Source of the DNA: Isoperla grammatica
Taxonomy: Eukaryota > Arthropoda > Insecta > Plecoptera > Perlodidae
Direction of reading: 5' to 3'
Assembly: GCA_945910005.1 (NCBI GenBank)
Contig: OX246737.1
Location: 79,488,931 to 79,552,930, forward strand
DNA length: 64,000 bases
Made by a program: the position numbers and the translations under genes. A model generated the notes under the pieces. It saw only the letters and a list, made by a program, of their open reading frames with translations, did not search any database and had not been told where the DNA came from. Below are positions 45,601 through 60,600 of this stretch, in pieces. The first letter of the stretch is position 1, and each line of letters begins with the position of its first letter.

Positions 45601-48600
45601 CGCACACAGCTGGTGCATGCGTGCTTACCTTACAGAAGGGATCACTCATACGTTGTAGAGGGGCACATCACACACAGGTGGGCATGCATGCTCACCTTAC
45701 AGAAGGGATCACTCACCCGTTGTCTTCGACAGAGGGGCTCATCACACACGGCTGGTGCATGCATGCTCACCTTACAGAAGGGATCACTCACACGATGTCT
45801 ACTACAGAGGGGCACATCGCACACAGCTGGTGCATGCATGCTCACCTTACAGAAGGGATCACTCACACGTTGTAGAGGGGCACATCACACACAGCTGGTG
45901 CATGCATGCTCACCTTACAAAAGGGATCACTCACATGTTGTCTACTACAGAGGGGCACATCACACACAGCTGGTGCATGCATGCTCACCTTACAGAAGGG
46001 ATCACTCACACGTTGTCTACTACAGAGGGGCACATCACACACAGCTGGTGCATGCATGCTTACCTTACAGAAGGGATCACTCACACGTTGTAGAGATGCA
46101 CATCACACACAGCTGGTGCATGCATGCTCACCTTACAGAAGGGATCACTCACACGTTGTAGAGGGGCACATCATACACAGCTGGTGCATGCATGCTCACC
46201 TTACAGAAGGGATCATTCACACGTTGTAGAGGGGCACATCACTCACAGCTGGTGCATGCATGCTCACCTTACAGAAGGGATCACTCACACGTTGTCTACT
46301 ACAGAGGGGCACATCACACACAGCTGGTGCATGCATGCTCACCTTACAGAAAGGATCACTCACACGTTGTCTACTACAAAGGGGCACATCACACACAGCT
46401 GGTGCATGCATGCTCACCTTACAGAAGGGATCACTCACACGTTGTAGAGGGGCACATCACACACAGCTGGTGCATGCATGCTCACCTTACAGTAGGGATC
46501 ACTCACTCGTTGTAGAGGGGCACATCACACACAGCTGGTGCATGCATGCTCACCTTACAGAAGGGATCACTCACACGTTGTAGAGGGGCACATCACACAC
46601 AGCTGGTGCATGCATGCTCACCTTACAGAAGGGATCACTCACACGTTGTAGAGGGGCACATCACACACAGCTGGTGCATGCATGCTCACCTTACAGAAGG
46701 GATCACTCACACGTTGTAGAGGGGCACATCACACACAGCTGGTGCATGCATAATCACCTTACAGAAGGGATCACTCACACGTTGTAGAGGGGCACATTAC
46801 ACACAGCTGGTGCATGCATGCTCACCTTACAGAAAGGATCACTCACACGTTGTAGAGGGGCACATCACACACAGCTGGTGCATGCATGCTTACCTTACAG
46901 AAGGGATCACTCATACGTTGAAGAGGGGCACATCACACACAGCTGGTGCATGCATGCTCACCTTACAGAAGGGATCACTCACACGTTGTAGATGGGCACA
47001 TCACACACAGCTGGTGCATGCATGCTAACCTTCAGAAGGGATAACTCACACGTTGTCTACTACAGAGGGGCACATCACACACAGCTTGTGCATGCATGCT
47101 CACCTTACAGAAGGGATCACTCACACGTTGTCTACTACAGAGGGGCACATCACACACAGCTTGTGCATGCATGCTAACCTTACAGAAGGGACCACTCACA
47201 CGTTGTAGAGGGGCACATCACACACAGCTGGTGCATGCATGCTCCCCTTACAGAAGGGATCACTCACACGTTGTAGAGGGGCACATCGCACACAGCTGGT
47301 GCATGCATGCTCACCATACAGAAGGGATCACTCACACGTTGTCAACTACAGAGAGGCACATCGAACACAGCTGGTGCATGCATGCTCACCTTACAGAAGT
47401 GATCACTCACACGTTGTCTACTACAGAGGGGCACATCACACACAGCTGGTGCATGCATGCTCACCTTACAGAAAGGATCACTCACACGTTGTCAACTACA
47501 GTGGGGCACATCGAACACAGCTGGTGCATGCATGTTTACCTTACAGAAGGGATCATTCACACGTTGTAGAGGGGCACATCACAAACAGCTGGTGCATGCA
47601 TGCTTACCTTTCAGTAGGGATCACTCACACGTTGTAGAGGGGCACATCGCACACAGCTGGTGCATGCATGCTTACCTTACAGAAGGGATCACTCACACGT
47701 TGTAGAGGGGCACATCGCACACAGCTGGTGCATGCATGCTCACCATACAGAAGGGATCACTCACACGTTGTCTACTACAGAGAGGCACATCACACACAGC
47801 TGGTGCATGCATGCTTACCTTACAGAAGGGATCACTCACACGTTGTCTACTACAGAGGGGCACATCACACACAGCTGGTGCATGCATGCTTACCTTACAG
47901 AAGGGATCACTCACACGTTGTCTACTACAGAGGGGCACATTACACACAGCTGGTGCATGCATGCTTACCTTACAGAAGGGATCACTCACACGTTGTCTAC
48001 TACAGAGGGGCACATTACACACAGCTGGTGCATGCATGCTCACCTTACAGAAGGGATCACTCACACGTTGTAGAGGGGCACATCACACACAGCTGGTGCA
48101 TGCATGCTCACCTTACAGAAGGGATCACTCACACGTTGTCTACTACAGAGGGGCACATCACACACAGCTGGTGCATGCATGCTCACCTTACAGAAGGGAT
48201 CACTCACACGTTGTCTACTACAGAGGGGCACATTACACACAGCTGGTGCATGCATGCTTACCTTACAGAAGGGATCACTCACACGTTGTCTACTACAGAG
48301 GGGCACATCACACACAGCTGGTGCATGCATGCTTACCTTACAGAAGGGATCACTCACACGTTGTCTACTACAGAGGGGCACATTACACACAGCTGGTGCA
48401 TGCATGCTTACCTTACAGAAGGGATCACTCACACGTTGTCTACTACAGAGGGGCCCATTACACACAGCTGGTGCATGCATGCTTACCTTACAGAAGGGAT
48501 CACTCACACGTTGTCTACTACAGAGGGGCACATTACACACAGCTGGTGCATGCATGCTTACCTTACAGAAGGGATCACTCACACGTTGTCTACTACAGAG

Positions 48601-51600
48601 GGGCACATTACACACAGCTGGTGCCTGCATGCTCACCTTACAGAAGGGATCACTCACACGTCGTAGAGGGGCACATCACACACAGCTGGTGCATGCATGC
48701 TCTCCTTACAGAAGGGATCACTCACACGTTGTCTACTACAGAGGGGCACATTACACACAGCTGGTGCATGCATGCTCACCTTACAGAAGGGATCACTCAC
48801 ACGTTGTCTACTACAGAGGGGCACATCACACACAGCTGGTGCATGCATGCTTACCTTACAGAAGGGATCACTCACACGTTGTCTACTACAGAGGGGCACA
48901 TTACACACAGCTGGTGCCTGCATGCTCACCTTACAGAAGGGATCACTCACACGTCGTAGAGGGGCACATCACACACAGCTGGTGCATGCATGCTCTCCTT
49001 ACAGAAGGGATCACTCACACGTTGTCTACTACAGAGGGGCACATTACACACAGCTGGTGCATGCATGCTCACCTTACAGAAGGGATCACTCACACGTCGT
49101 AGAGGGGCACATCACACACAGCTGGTGCATGCATGCTCTCCTTACAGAAGGGATCACTCACACGTTGTCTACTACAGAGGGGCACATTACACACAGCTGG
49201 TGCATGCATGCTCACCTTACAGAAGGGATCACTCACACGTTGTAGAGGGGCACATCACACACAGCTGGTGCATGCATGCTCACCTTACAGAAGGGATCAC
49301 TCACACGTTGTAGAGGGGCACATCACACACAGCTGGTGCATGCATGCTCACCTTACAGAAGGGATCACTCACACGTTGTCTACTACAGAGGGGCACATCA
49401 CACACAGCTGGTGCATGCATGCTTACCTTACAGAAGGGATAACTCACACGTTGTAGAGGGGCACATCACACACAGCTGGTGCATGCATGCTCACGTTACA
49501 GAAGGGATCACTCACACGTTGTCTACTACAGAGGGGCACATCACACACAGCTGGTGCATGCATGCTTACCTTACAGAAGAGATCACTCACACGTTGTCTA
49601 CTACAGAGGGGCACATTACACACAGCTGGTGCATGCATGCTCACCTTACAGAAGGGATCACTCACACGTTGTAGAGGGGCACATCGCACACAGCTGGTGC
49701 ATGCATGCTCACCATACAGAAGGGATCACTCACACGTTGTCAACTACAGAGAGGCACATCGAACACAGCTGGTGCATGCATGCTCACCTTACAGAAGTGA
49801 TCACTCACACGTTGTCTACTACAGAGGGGCACATCACACACAGCTGGTGCATGCATGCTCACCTTACAGAAAGGATCACTCACACGTTGTCAACTACAGT
49901 GGGGCACATCGAACACAGCTGGTGCATGCATGTTTACCTTACAGAAGGGATCATTCACACGTTGTAGAGGGGCACATCACAAACAGCTGGTGCATGCATG
50001 CTTACCTTTCAGTAGGGATCACTCACACGTTGTAGAGGGGCACATCGCACACAGCTGGTGCATGCATGCTTACCTTACAGAAGGGATCACTCACACGTTG
50101 TCTACTACAGAGGGGCACATCACACACAGCTGGTGCATGCATGCTTACCTTACAGAAGGGATCACTCACACGTTGTCTACTACAGAGGGGCCCATTACAC
50201 ACAGCTGGTGCATGCATGCTCACCTTACAGAAGGGATCACTCACACGTCGTAGAGGGGCACATCACACACAGCTGGTGCATGCATGCTCACCTTACAAAA
50301 GGGATCACTCACACGTTGTCTACTACAGAGGGGCACATCACACACAGCTGGTGCATGCATGCTCACCTTACAGAAGGGATCACTCACACGTCGTAGAGGG
50401 GCACATCACACACAGCTGGTGCATGCATGCTCACCTTACAAAAGGGATCACTCACACGTTGTCTACTACAGAGGGGCACATCACACACAGCTGGTGCATG
50501 CATGCTCACCTTACAAAAGGGATCACTCACACGTTGTCTACTACAGAGGGGCACATTACACACAGCTGGTGCATGCATGCTCACGTTACAGAAGGGATCA
50601 CTCACACGTTGTCTACTACAGAGGGGCACATCACACACAGCTGGTGCATGCATGCTCACCTTACAAAAGGGATCACTCACACGTTGTCTACTACAGAGGG
50701 GCACATCACACACAGCTGGTGCATGCATGCTCACCTTACAAAAGGGATCACTCACACGTTGTCTACTACAGAGGGGCACATCACACACAGCTGGTGCATG
50801 CATGCTCACGTTACAGAAGGGATCACTCACACGTTGTAGAGGGGCACATCACACACAGCTGGTGCATGCATGCTCACCTTACAAAAGGGATCACTCACAC
50901 GTTGTCTACTACAGAGGGGCACATCACACACAGCTGGTGCATGCATGCTCACCTTACAGAAGGGATCACTCACACGTTGTCTACTACAGAGGGGCACATC
51001 ACACACAGCTGGTGCATGCATGCTCACCTTACAGAAGGGATCACTCACACGTTGTAGAGGGGCACATCACACACAGCTGGTGCATGCATGCTCACCTTAC
51101 AGAAGGGATCACTCACACGTTGTCTACTACAGAGGGGCACATCACACACAGCTGGTGCATGGATGCTCACGTTACAGAAGGGATCACTCACACGTTGTAG
51201 AGGGGCACATCACACACAGCTGGTGCATGCATGCTCACCTTACAAAAGGGATCACTCACACGTTGTAGAGGGGCACATCACACACAGCTGGTGCATGCAT
51301 GCTCACCTTACAAAAGGGATCACTCACACGTTGTCTACTACAGAGGGGCACATCACACACAGCTGGTGCATGCATGCTCACCTTACAGAAGGGATCACTC
51401 ACACGTTGTAGAGGGGCACATCACACACAGCTGGTGCATGCATGCTCACCTTACAGAAGGGATCACTCACACGTTGTCTACTACAGAGGGGCACATTACA
51501 CACAGCTGGTGCATGCATGCTCACCTTACAGAAGGGATCACTCACACGTTGTCTACTACAGAGGGGCACATTACACACAGCTGGTGCATGCATGCTCACC

Positions 51601-54600
51601 TTACAAAAGGGATCACTCACACGTTGTCTACTACAGAGGGGCCCATTACACACAGCTGGTGCATGCATGCTCACGTTACAGAAGGGATCACTCACACGTT
51701 GTCTACTACAGAGGGGCACATTACACACAGCTGGTGCATGCATGCTCACCTTACAAAAGGGATCACTCACACGTTGTCTACTACAGAGGGGCCCATTACA
51801 CACAGCTGGTGCATGCATGCTCACCTTACAGAAGGGATCACTCACACGTTGTCTACTACAGAGGGGCACATCACACACAGCTGGTGCATGCATGCTCACC
51901 TTACAGAACGGATCGCTCACACGTTGTCTACTACAGAGGGGCCCATTACACACAGCTGGTGCATGCATGCTCACCTTACAGAAGGGATCACTCATACGTT
52001 GTAGAGGGGCACATCACACACAGCTGGTGCATGCATGCTCACCTTACAGAAGGGATCACTCACACGTTGTCTACTACAGAGGGGCACATTACACACAGCT
52101 GGTGCATGCATGCTCACCTTACAGAAGGGATCACTCACACGTTGTAGAGGGGCACATCGCACACAGCTGGTGCATGCATGCTTACCTTACAGAAGGGATC
52201 ACTCACACGTTGTCTACTACAGAGGGGCACATCGCACACAGCTGGTGCATTCATGCTCACCTTACAGAAGGGATCACTCACACGTTGTAGAGGGGCACAT
52301 CACACACAGCTGGTGCATGCATGCTAACCTTACAGAAGGGATCACTCACACGTTGTCTACTACAGAGGGGCACATCACACACAGCTGGTGCATGCATGCT
52401 CACCTTACAGAACGGATCGCTCACACGTTGTCTACTACAGAGGGGCACATCACACACAGCTGGTGCATGCATGCTCACCTTACAGAAGGGATCACTCACA
52501 CGTTGTCTACTACAGAGGGGCACATTACACACAGCTGGTGCATGCATGCTCACGTTACAGAAGGGATCACTCACACGTTGTCTACTACAGAGGGGCACAT
52601 CACACACAGCTGGTGCATGCATGCTCACCTTACAGAACGGATCACTCACACGTTGTAGAGGGGCACATCCCACACAGCTGGTGCATGCATGCTTACCTTA
52701 CAGAAGGGATCACTCACACGTTGTCTACTACAGAGGGGCACATCACACACAGCTGGTGCATGCATGCTCACCTTACAGAAGGGATCACTCACACGTTGTC
52801 TACTACAGAGGGGCACATTACACACAGCTGGTGCATGCATGCTCACGTTACAGAAGGGATCACTCACACGTTGTCTACTACAGAGGGGCACATCACACAC
52901 AGCTGGTGCATGCATGCTCACGTTACAGAAGGGATCACTCGCACGTTGTCTACTACAGAGGGGCACATCACACACAGCTGGTGCATGCATGCTCACGTTA
53001 CAGAAGGGATCACTCACACGTTGTCTACTACAGAGGGGCACATCACACACAGCTGGTGCATGCATGCTCACCTTACAGAAGGGATCACTCACACGTTGTC
53101 TACTACAGAGGGGCACATTACACACAGCTGGTGCATGCATGCTCACGTTACAGAAGGGATCACTCACACGTTGTCAACTACAGAGGGGCACATCACACAC
53201 AGCTGGTGCATGCATGCTCACGTTACAGAAGGGATCACTCACACGTTGTCTACTACAGAGGGGCACATCACACACAGCTGGTGCATGCATGCTCACGTTA
53301 CAGAAGGGATCACTCACACGTTGTAGAGGGGCACATCACACACAGCTGGTGCATGCATGCTCACGTTACAGAAGGGATCACTCACACGTTGTAGAGGGGC
53401 ACATCACACACAGCTGGTGCATGCATGCTAACCTTACAGAAGGGATCACTCACACGTTGTCTACTACAGAGGGGCACATCACACACAGCTGGTGCATGCA
53501 TGCTCACGTTACAGAAGGGATCACTCACACGTTGTCTACTACAGAGGGGCACATCACACACAGCTGGTGCATGCATGCTCACGTTACAGAAGGGATCACT
53601 CACACGTTGTAGAGGGGCACATCACACACAGCTGGTGCATGCATGCTCACGTTACAGAAGGGATCACTCACACGTTGTAGAGGGGCACATCACACACAGC
53701 TGGTGCATGCATGCTAACCTTACAGAAGGGATCACTCCCACGTTGTCTACTACAGAGGGGCACATCACACACAGCTGGTGCATGCATGCTCACGTTACAG
53801 AAGGGATCACTCACACGTTGTCTACTACAGAGGGGCACATCACACACAGCTGGTGCATGCATGCTCACGTTACAGAAGGGATCACTCACACGTTGTAGAG
53901 GGGCACATCACACACAGCTGGTGCATGCATGCTCACGTTACAGAAGGGATCACTCACACGTTGTAGAGGGGCACATCACACACAGCTGGTGCATGCATGC
54001 TAACCTTACAGAAGGGATCACTCCCACGTTGTCTACTACAGAGGGGCACATCACACACAGCTGGTGCATGCATGCTCACCTTACAGAAGGGATCACTCCA
54101 ACGTTGTAGAAGGGCATATCGCACACAGCTGGTGCATGCATGCTCACGTTACAGAAGGGATCACTCACACGTTGTAGAGGGGCACATCACACACAGCTGA
54201 TGCATGCATGCTCACCTTACAGAAGGGATCACTCACACGTTGTAGAGGGGCACATCACACACAGCTGGTGCATGCATGCTCACCTTACAGAAGGGATCAC
54301 TCACACGTTGTAGAGGGGCACATCACACACAGCTGGTGCATGCATGCTCACCTTACAGAAGGGATCACTCACACGTTGTAAAGGGGCACATCGCACACAG
54401 CTGGTGCATACATGCTCACCTTACAGAAGGGATCACTCACACGTTGTCTACTACAGAGGGGCACATCACACACAGCTGGTGCATGCATGCTCACCTTACA
54501 GAAGGGATCACTCACACGTTGTAGAGGGGCACATCGCACACAGCTGGTGCATGCATGCTCACCTTACAAAAGGGATCACTCACACGTTGTCTACTACAGA

Positions 54601-57600
54601 GGGGCACATCACACACAGCTGGTGCATGCATGCTCACCTTACAGAAGGGATCACTCACACGTTGTCTTCGACAGAGGGGCTCATCACACACGGCTGGTGC
54701 ATGCATGCTCACCTTACAGAAGGGATCACTCACACGATGTCTACTACAGAGGGGCACATCGCACACAGCTGGTGCATGCATGCTCACCTTACAGAAGGGA
54801 TCACTCACACGTTGTAGAGGGGCACATCACACACAGCTGGTGCATGCATGCTCACCTTACAAAAGGGATCACTCACACGTTGTCTACTACAGAGGGGCAC
54901 ATCACACACAGCTGGTGCATGCATGCTCACCTTACAGAAGGGATCACTCACACGTTGTCTACTACAGAGGGGCACATCACACACAGCTGGTGCATGCATG
55001 CTTACCTTACAGAAGGGATCACTCACACGTTGTCTACTACAGAGGGGCACATCGCACACAGCTGGTGCATTCATGCTCACCTTACAGAAGGGATCACTCA
55101 CACGTTGTAGAGGGGCACATCACACACAGCTGGTGCATGCATGCTCACCTTACAGAAGGGATCACTCACACGTTGTCTACTACAGAGGGGCACATCACTC
55201 TCAGCTGGTGCATGCATGCTCACCTTACAGAAGGGATCACTCACACGTTGTAGAGGGGCACATCACACACAGCTGGTGCATGCATGCTCACCTTACAAAA
55301 GGGATCACTCACACGTTGTCTACTACAGAGGGGCACATCACACACAGCTGGTGCATGCATGCTCACCTTACAGAAGGGATCACTCACACGTTGTCTACTA
55401 CAGAGGGGCACATCACTCACAGCTGGTGCATGCATGCTTACTTTACAGAAGGGATCACTCACACGTTGTAGAGGGGCACATCACACACAGCTGGTGCATG
55501 CATGCTCACCTTACAGAAGGGATCACTCACACGTTGTAGAGGGGCACATCACACATAGCTGGTGCATGCATGCTCACCTTACAGAAGGGATCACTCACAC
55601 GTTGTCTACTACAGAGGGGCACATCGCACACAGCTGGTGCATGCATGCTCACCTTACAGAAGGGATCACTCACACGTTGTAGAGGGGCACATCACACACA
55701 GCTGGTGCATGCATGCTCACCTTACAGAAGGGATCACTCACACGTTGTCTACTACAGAGGGGCACATCACACTCAGCTGGTGCATGCATGCTCACCTTAC
55801 AGAAGGGATCACTCACACGTTGTAGAGGGGCACATCGCACACAGCTGGTGCGTGCATGCTCACCTTACAGTAGGGATCACTCACTCGTTGTCTACTACAG
55901 AGGGGCACATCGCACCTAGCTGGTGCATGCATGCTTACCTTACAGTAGGGATCACTCACACGTTGTAGAGGGGCACATCGCACACAGCTGGTGCATGCAT
56001 GCTCACCTTACAAAAGGGATCACTCACACGTTGTAGAGGGGCACATCGCACACAGCTGGTGCATGCATGCTAACCTTACAGAAGGGATCACTCACACGTT
56101 GTAGAGGGGCACATCACACACAGCTTGTGCATGCATGCTCACCTTACAGAAGGGATCACTCACACGTTGTCTACTACAGAGGGGCACATCACACACAGCT
56201 TGTGCATGCATGCTAACCTTACAGAAGGGATCACTCACACGTTGTAGAGGGGCACATCACACACAGCTGGTGCATGCATGCTCACCTTACAGAAGGGATC
56301 ACTCACACGTTGTAGAGGGGCACATCACACACAGCTGGTGCATGCATGCTAACCTTACAGAAGGGATCACTCACACGTTGTCTACTACAAAGGGGCACAT
56401 CACACACAGCTGGTGCATGCATGCTTACCTTACAGAAGGGATAACTCACACGTTGTAGAGGGGCACATCACACACAGCTGGTGCATGCATGCTCACCTTA
56501 CAGAAGGGATCACTCACACGTTGTCTACTACAGAGGGGCACATCGCACACAGCTGGTGCATGCATGCTCACCTTACAGAAGGGATCACTCACACGTTGTA
56601 GAGGGGCACATCACACATAGCTGGTGCATGCATGCTCACCTTACAGAAGGGATCACTCACACGTTGTCTACTACAGAGGGGCACATCACACACAGCTGGT
56701 GCATGCATGCTCACCTTACAGAAGGGATCACTCCAACGTTGTAGAAGGGCATATCGCACACAGCTGGTGCATGCATGCTGACGTTACAGAAGGGATCACT
56801 CACACGTTGTAGAGGGGCACATCACACACAGCTGGTGCATGCATGCTCACCTTACAGAAGGGATCACTCACACGTTGTCAACTACAGAAGGGCACATCAC
56901 ACACAGCTGGTGCATGCATGTTCACCTTACAGAAGGGATCACTCACACGTTGTATAGGGGCACATCACACACAGCTGGTGCATGCATGCTAACCTTACAG
57001 AAGGGATCACTCACACGTTGTCAACTACAGAGGGGCACATCGCACACAGCTGGTGCATGCATGTTAACCTTACAGAAGGGATCACTCATACGTTGTAGAG
57101 GGGCACATCACACACAGCTGGTGCATGCATGCACACCTTACAGAAGGGATCACTCACACGTTGTCTACTACAGAGGGGCACATCACACACAGCTGGTGCA
57201 TGCATGCTCACCTTACAGAAGGGATCACTCACACGTTGTAGAGGGGCACATCGCACACAGCTGGTGCATGCATGCTCACCTTACAGAAGGGATCACTCAC
57301 ACGTTGTAGAGGGGCACATCACACACAGCTGGTGCATGCATGCTGACCTTACAGAAGGGATCACTCCCACGTTGTCTACTACAGAGGGGCACATCGCACA
57401 CAGCTGGTGCATGCATGCTCACCTTACAGAAGGGATCACTCACACGTTGTCTACTACAGAGGGGCACATCACACACAGCTGGTGCATGCATGCTTACCTT
57501 AAAGAAGGGATTACTCACACGTTGTCTACTACAGAGTTGCACATCGCACACAGCTGGTGCATGCATGCTCACCTTACAGAAGGGATCACTCATACGTTGT

Positions 57601-60600
57601 AGAGGGGCACATCACACACAGCTGGTGCAAGCATGTTCACCTTACAGAAGGGATCACTCACACGTTGTAGAGGGGCACATCACACACAGCTGGTGCATGC
57701 ATGCTCACCTTACAGAAGGGATCACTCACACGTTGTAGAGGGGCACATCGCACACAGCTGGTGCATGCATGCTCACCTTACAGAAGGGATCACTCACACG
57801 TTGTAGAGGGGCACATCACACACAGCTGGTGCATGCATGCTCACCTTACAGAAGGGATCACTCACACGTTGTAGAGGGGCACATCTCACACAGCTGGTGC
57901 ATGCATGCTCACCTTACAGAACGGATCACTCATACGTTGTAGAGGGGCACATCACACACAGCTGGTGCATGCATGCTCACCTTACAGAAGGGATCACTCC
58001 CACGTTGTCTACTACAGAGGGGCACATCACACACTGCTGGTGCATGCATGCTCACCTTACAGAAGGGATCACTCATACGTTGTAGAGGGGCACATCACAC
58101 ACACCTGGTGCATGCATTCTCACCTTACAGAAGGGATCACTCACACGTTGTAGAGGGGCACATCACACACAGCTGGTGCATGCATGCTTACCTTACAGAA
58201 GGGATCACTCACACGTTGTAGAGGGGCACATCACACACAGCTGGTGCATGCATGCTCACCTTACAGAAGGGATCACTCACACGTTGTAGAGGGGCACATC
58301 ACACACAGCTGGTGCATGCATGCTCACCTTACAGAAGGGATCACTCACAAGTTGTCTACTACAGAGGGGCACATCACACACAGCTGGTGCATGCATGCTC
58401 ATCTTACAGAAGGGATCACTCACACGTTGTCTACTACAGAGGGGCACATCGCACACAGCTGGTGCATGCATGCTCACCTTACAGAAGGGATCACTCACAC
58501 GTTGTAGAGGGGCACATCACACACAGCTGGTGCATGCATGCTCACCTTACAGAAGGGATCACTCACACGTTGTCTACTACAGAGGGGCACATCGCACACA
58601 GCTGGTGCATGCATGCTCACCTTACAGAAGGGATCACTCACACGTTGTAGAGGGGCACATCCCACACAGCTGGTGCATGCATGCTTACCTTACAGAAAGG
58701 ATCACTCCCACGTTGTCTACTACAGAAAGGCACGTCACACACAGCTGGTGCATGCATGCTCACCTTACATAAGGGATCACTCACACGTTGTAGAGGGGCA
58801 CAACACACACAGCTGGTGCATGCATGCTCACCTTACAGAAGGGATCACTCACACGTTGTCTACTACAGAGGGGCACATCACACACAGCTGGTGCATGCAT
58901 GCTTACCTTACAGAACGGATCACTCACACGTTGTCTACTACAGAGGGGCACATTACACACAGCTGGTGCATGCATGCTCACCTTACAGAAGGGATCACTC
59001 CCACGTTGTCTACTACAGAGGGGCACATCACACACAGCTGGTGCATGCATGCTCACCTTACTGAAGGGATCACTCACACGTTGTAGAGGGGCACATCACA
59101 CACAGCTGGTGCATGCATGCTCACCTTACAGAAGGGATCACTCACACGTTGTAGAGGGCACATCACACACAGCTGGTGCATGCATGCTGACCTTACAGAA
59201 GGGATCACCTACACGTTGTCTACTACAGAGGGGCACATCACACACAGCTGGTGCATGCATGCTCACCTTACAGAAGGGATCACTCACACGTTGTAGAGGG
59301 GCACATCGCACACAGCTGGTGCATGCATGCTCACCTTACAGAAGGGATCACTCACACGTTGTAGAGGGGCACATCACACACAGCTGGTGCATGCATGCTG
59401 ACCTTACAGAAGGGATCACTCCCACGTTGTCTACTACAGAGGGGCACATCGCACACAGCTGGTGCATGCATGCTCACCTTACAGAAGGGATCACTCACAC
59501 GTTGTCTACTACAGAGGGGCACATCACACACAGCTGGTGCATGCATGCTTACCTTAAAGAAGGGATTACTCACACGTTGTCTACTACAGAGGGGCACATC
59601 GCACACAGCTGGTGCATGCATGCTCACCTTACAGAAGGGATCACTCATACGTTGTAGAGGGGCACATCACACACAGCTGGTGCAAGCATGCTCACCTTAC
59701 AGAAGGGATCACTCACACGTTGTAGAGGGGCACATCACACACAGCTGGTGCATGCATGCTCACGTTACAGAAGGGATCACTCACACGTTGTAGAGGGGCA
59801 CATCCCACACAGCTGGTGCATGCATGCTCACCTTACAGAAGAAATCACTCATACGTTGTAGAGGGGCACATCACACACAGCTGGTGCATGCATGCTCACC
59901 TTACAGAACTGATCACTCCCACGTTGTCTACTACAGAGGGGCACATCACACACTGCTGGTGCATGCATGCTCACCTTACAGAAGGGATCACTCATACGTT
60001 GTAGAGGGGCACATCACACACAGCTGGTGCATGCATGCTCACCTTACAGAAGGGATCACTCACACGTTGTAGAGGGGCACATCACACACAGCTGGTGCAT
60101 GCATGCTTACCTTACAGAAGGGATCACTCACACGTTGTAGAGGGGCACATCACACACAGCTGTTGCATGCATGCTCACCTTACAGAAGGGATCACTCCCA
60201 CGTTGTCTACTACAGAGGGGCACATCACACACAGCTGGTGCATGCATGCTCACCTTACAGAAGGGATCACTCACACGTTGTAGAGGGGCACATCACACAC
60301 AGCTGGTGCATGCATGCTCACCTTACAGAAGGGATCACTCACACGTTGTCTACTACAGAGGGGCACATCGCACACAGCTGGTGCATGCATGCTAACCTTA
60401 CAGAAGGGATCACTCACACGTTGTAGAGGGGCACATCACACACAGCTTGTGCATGCATGCTCACCTTACAGAAGGGATCACTTACACGTTGTCTACTACA
60501 GAGGGGCACATCACACACAGCTTGTGCATGCATGCTTACCTTACAGAAGGGATCACTCACACGTTGTAGAGGGGCACATCACACACAGCTGGTGCATGCA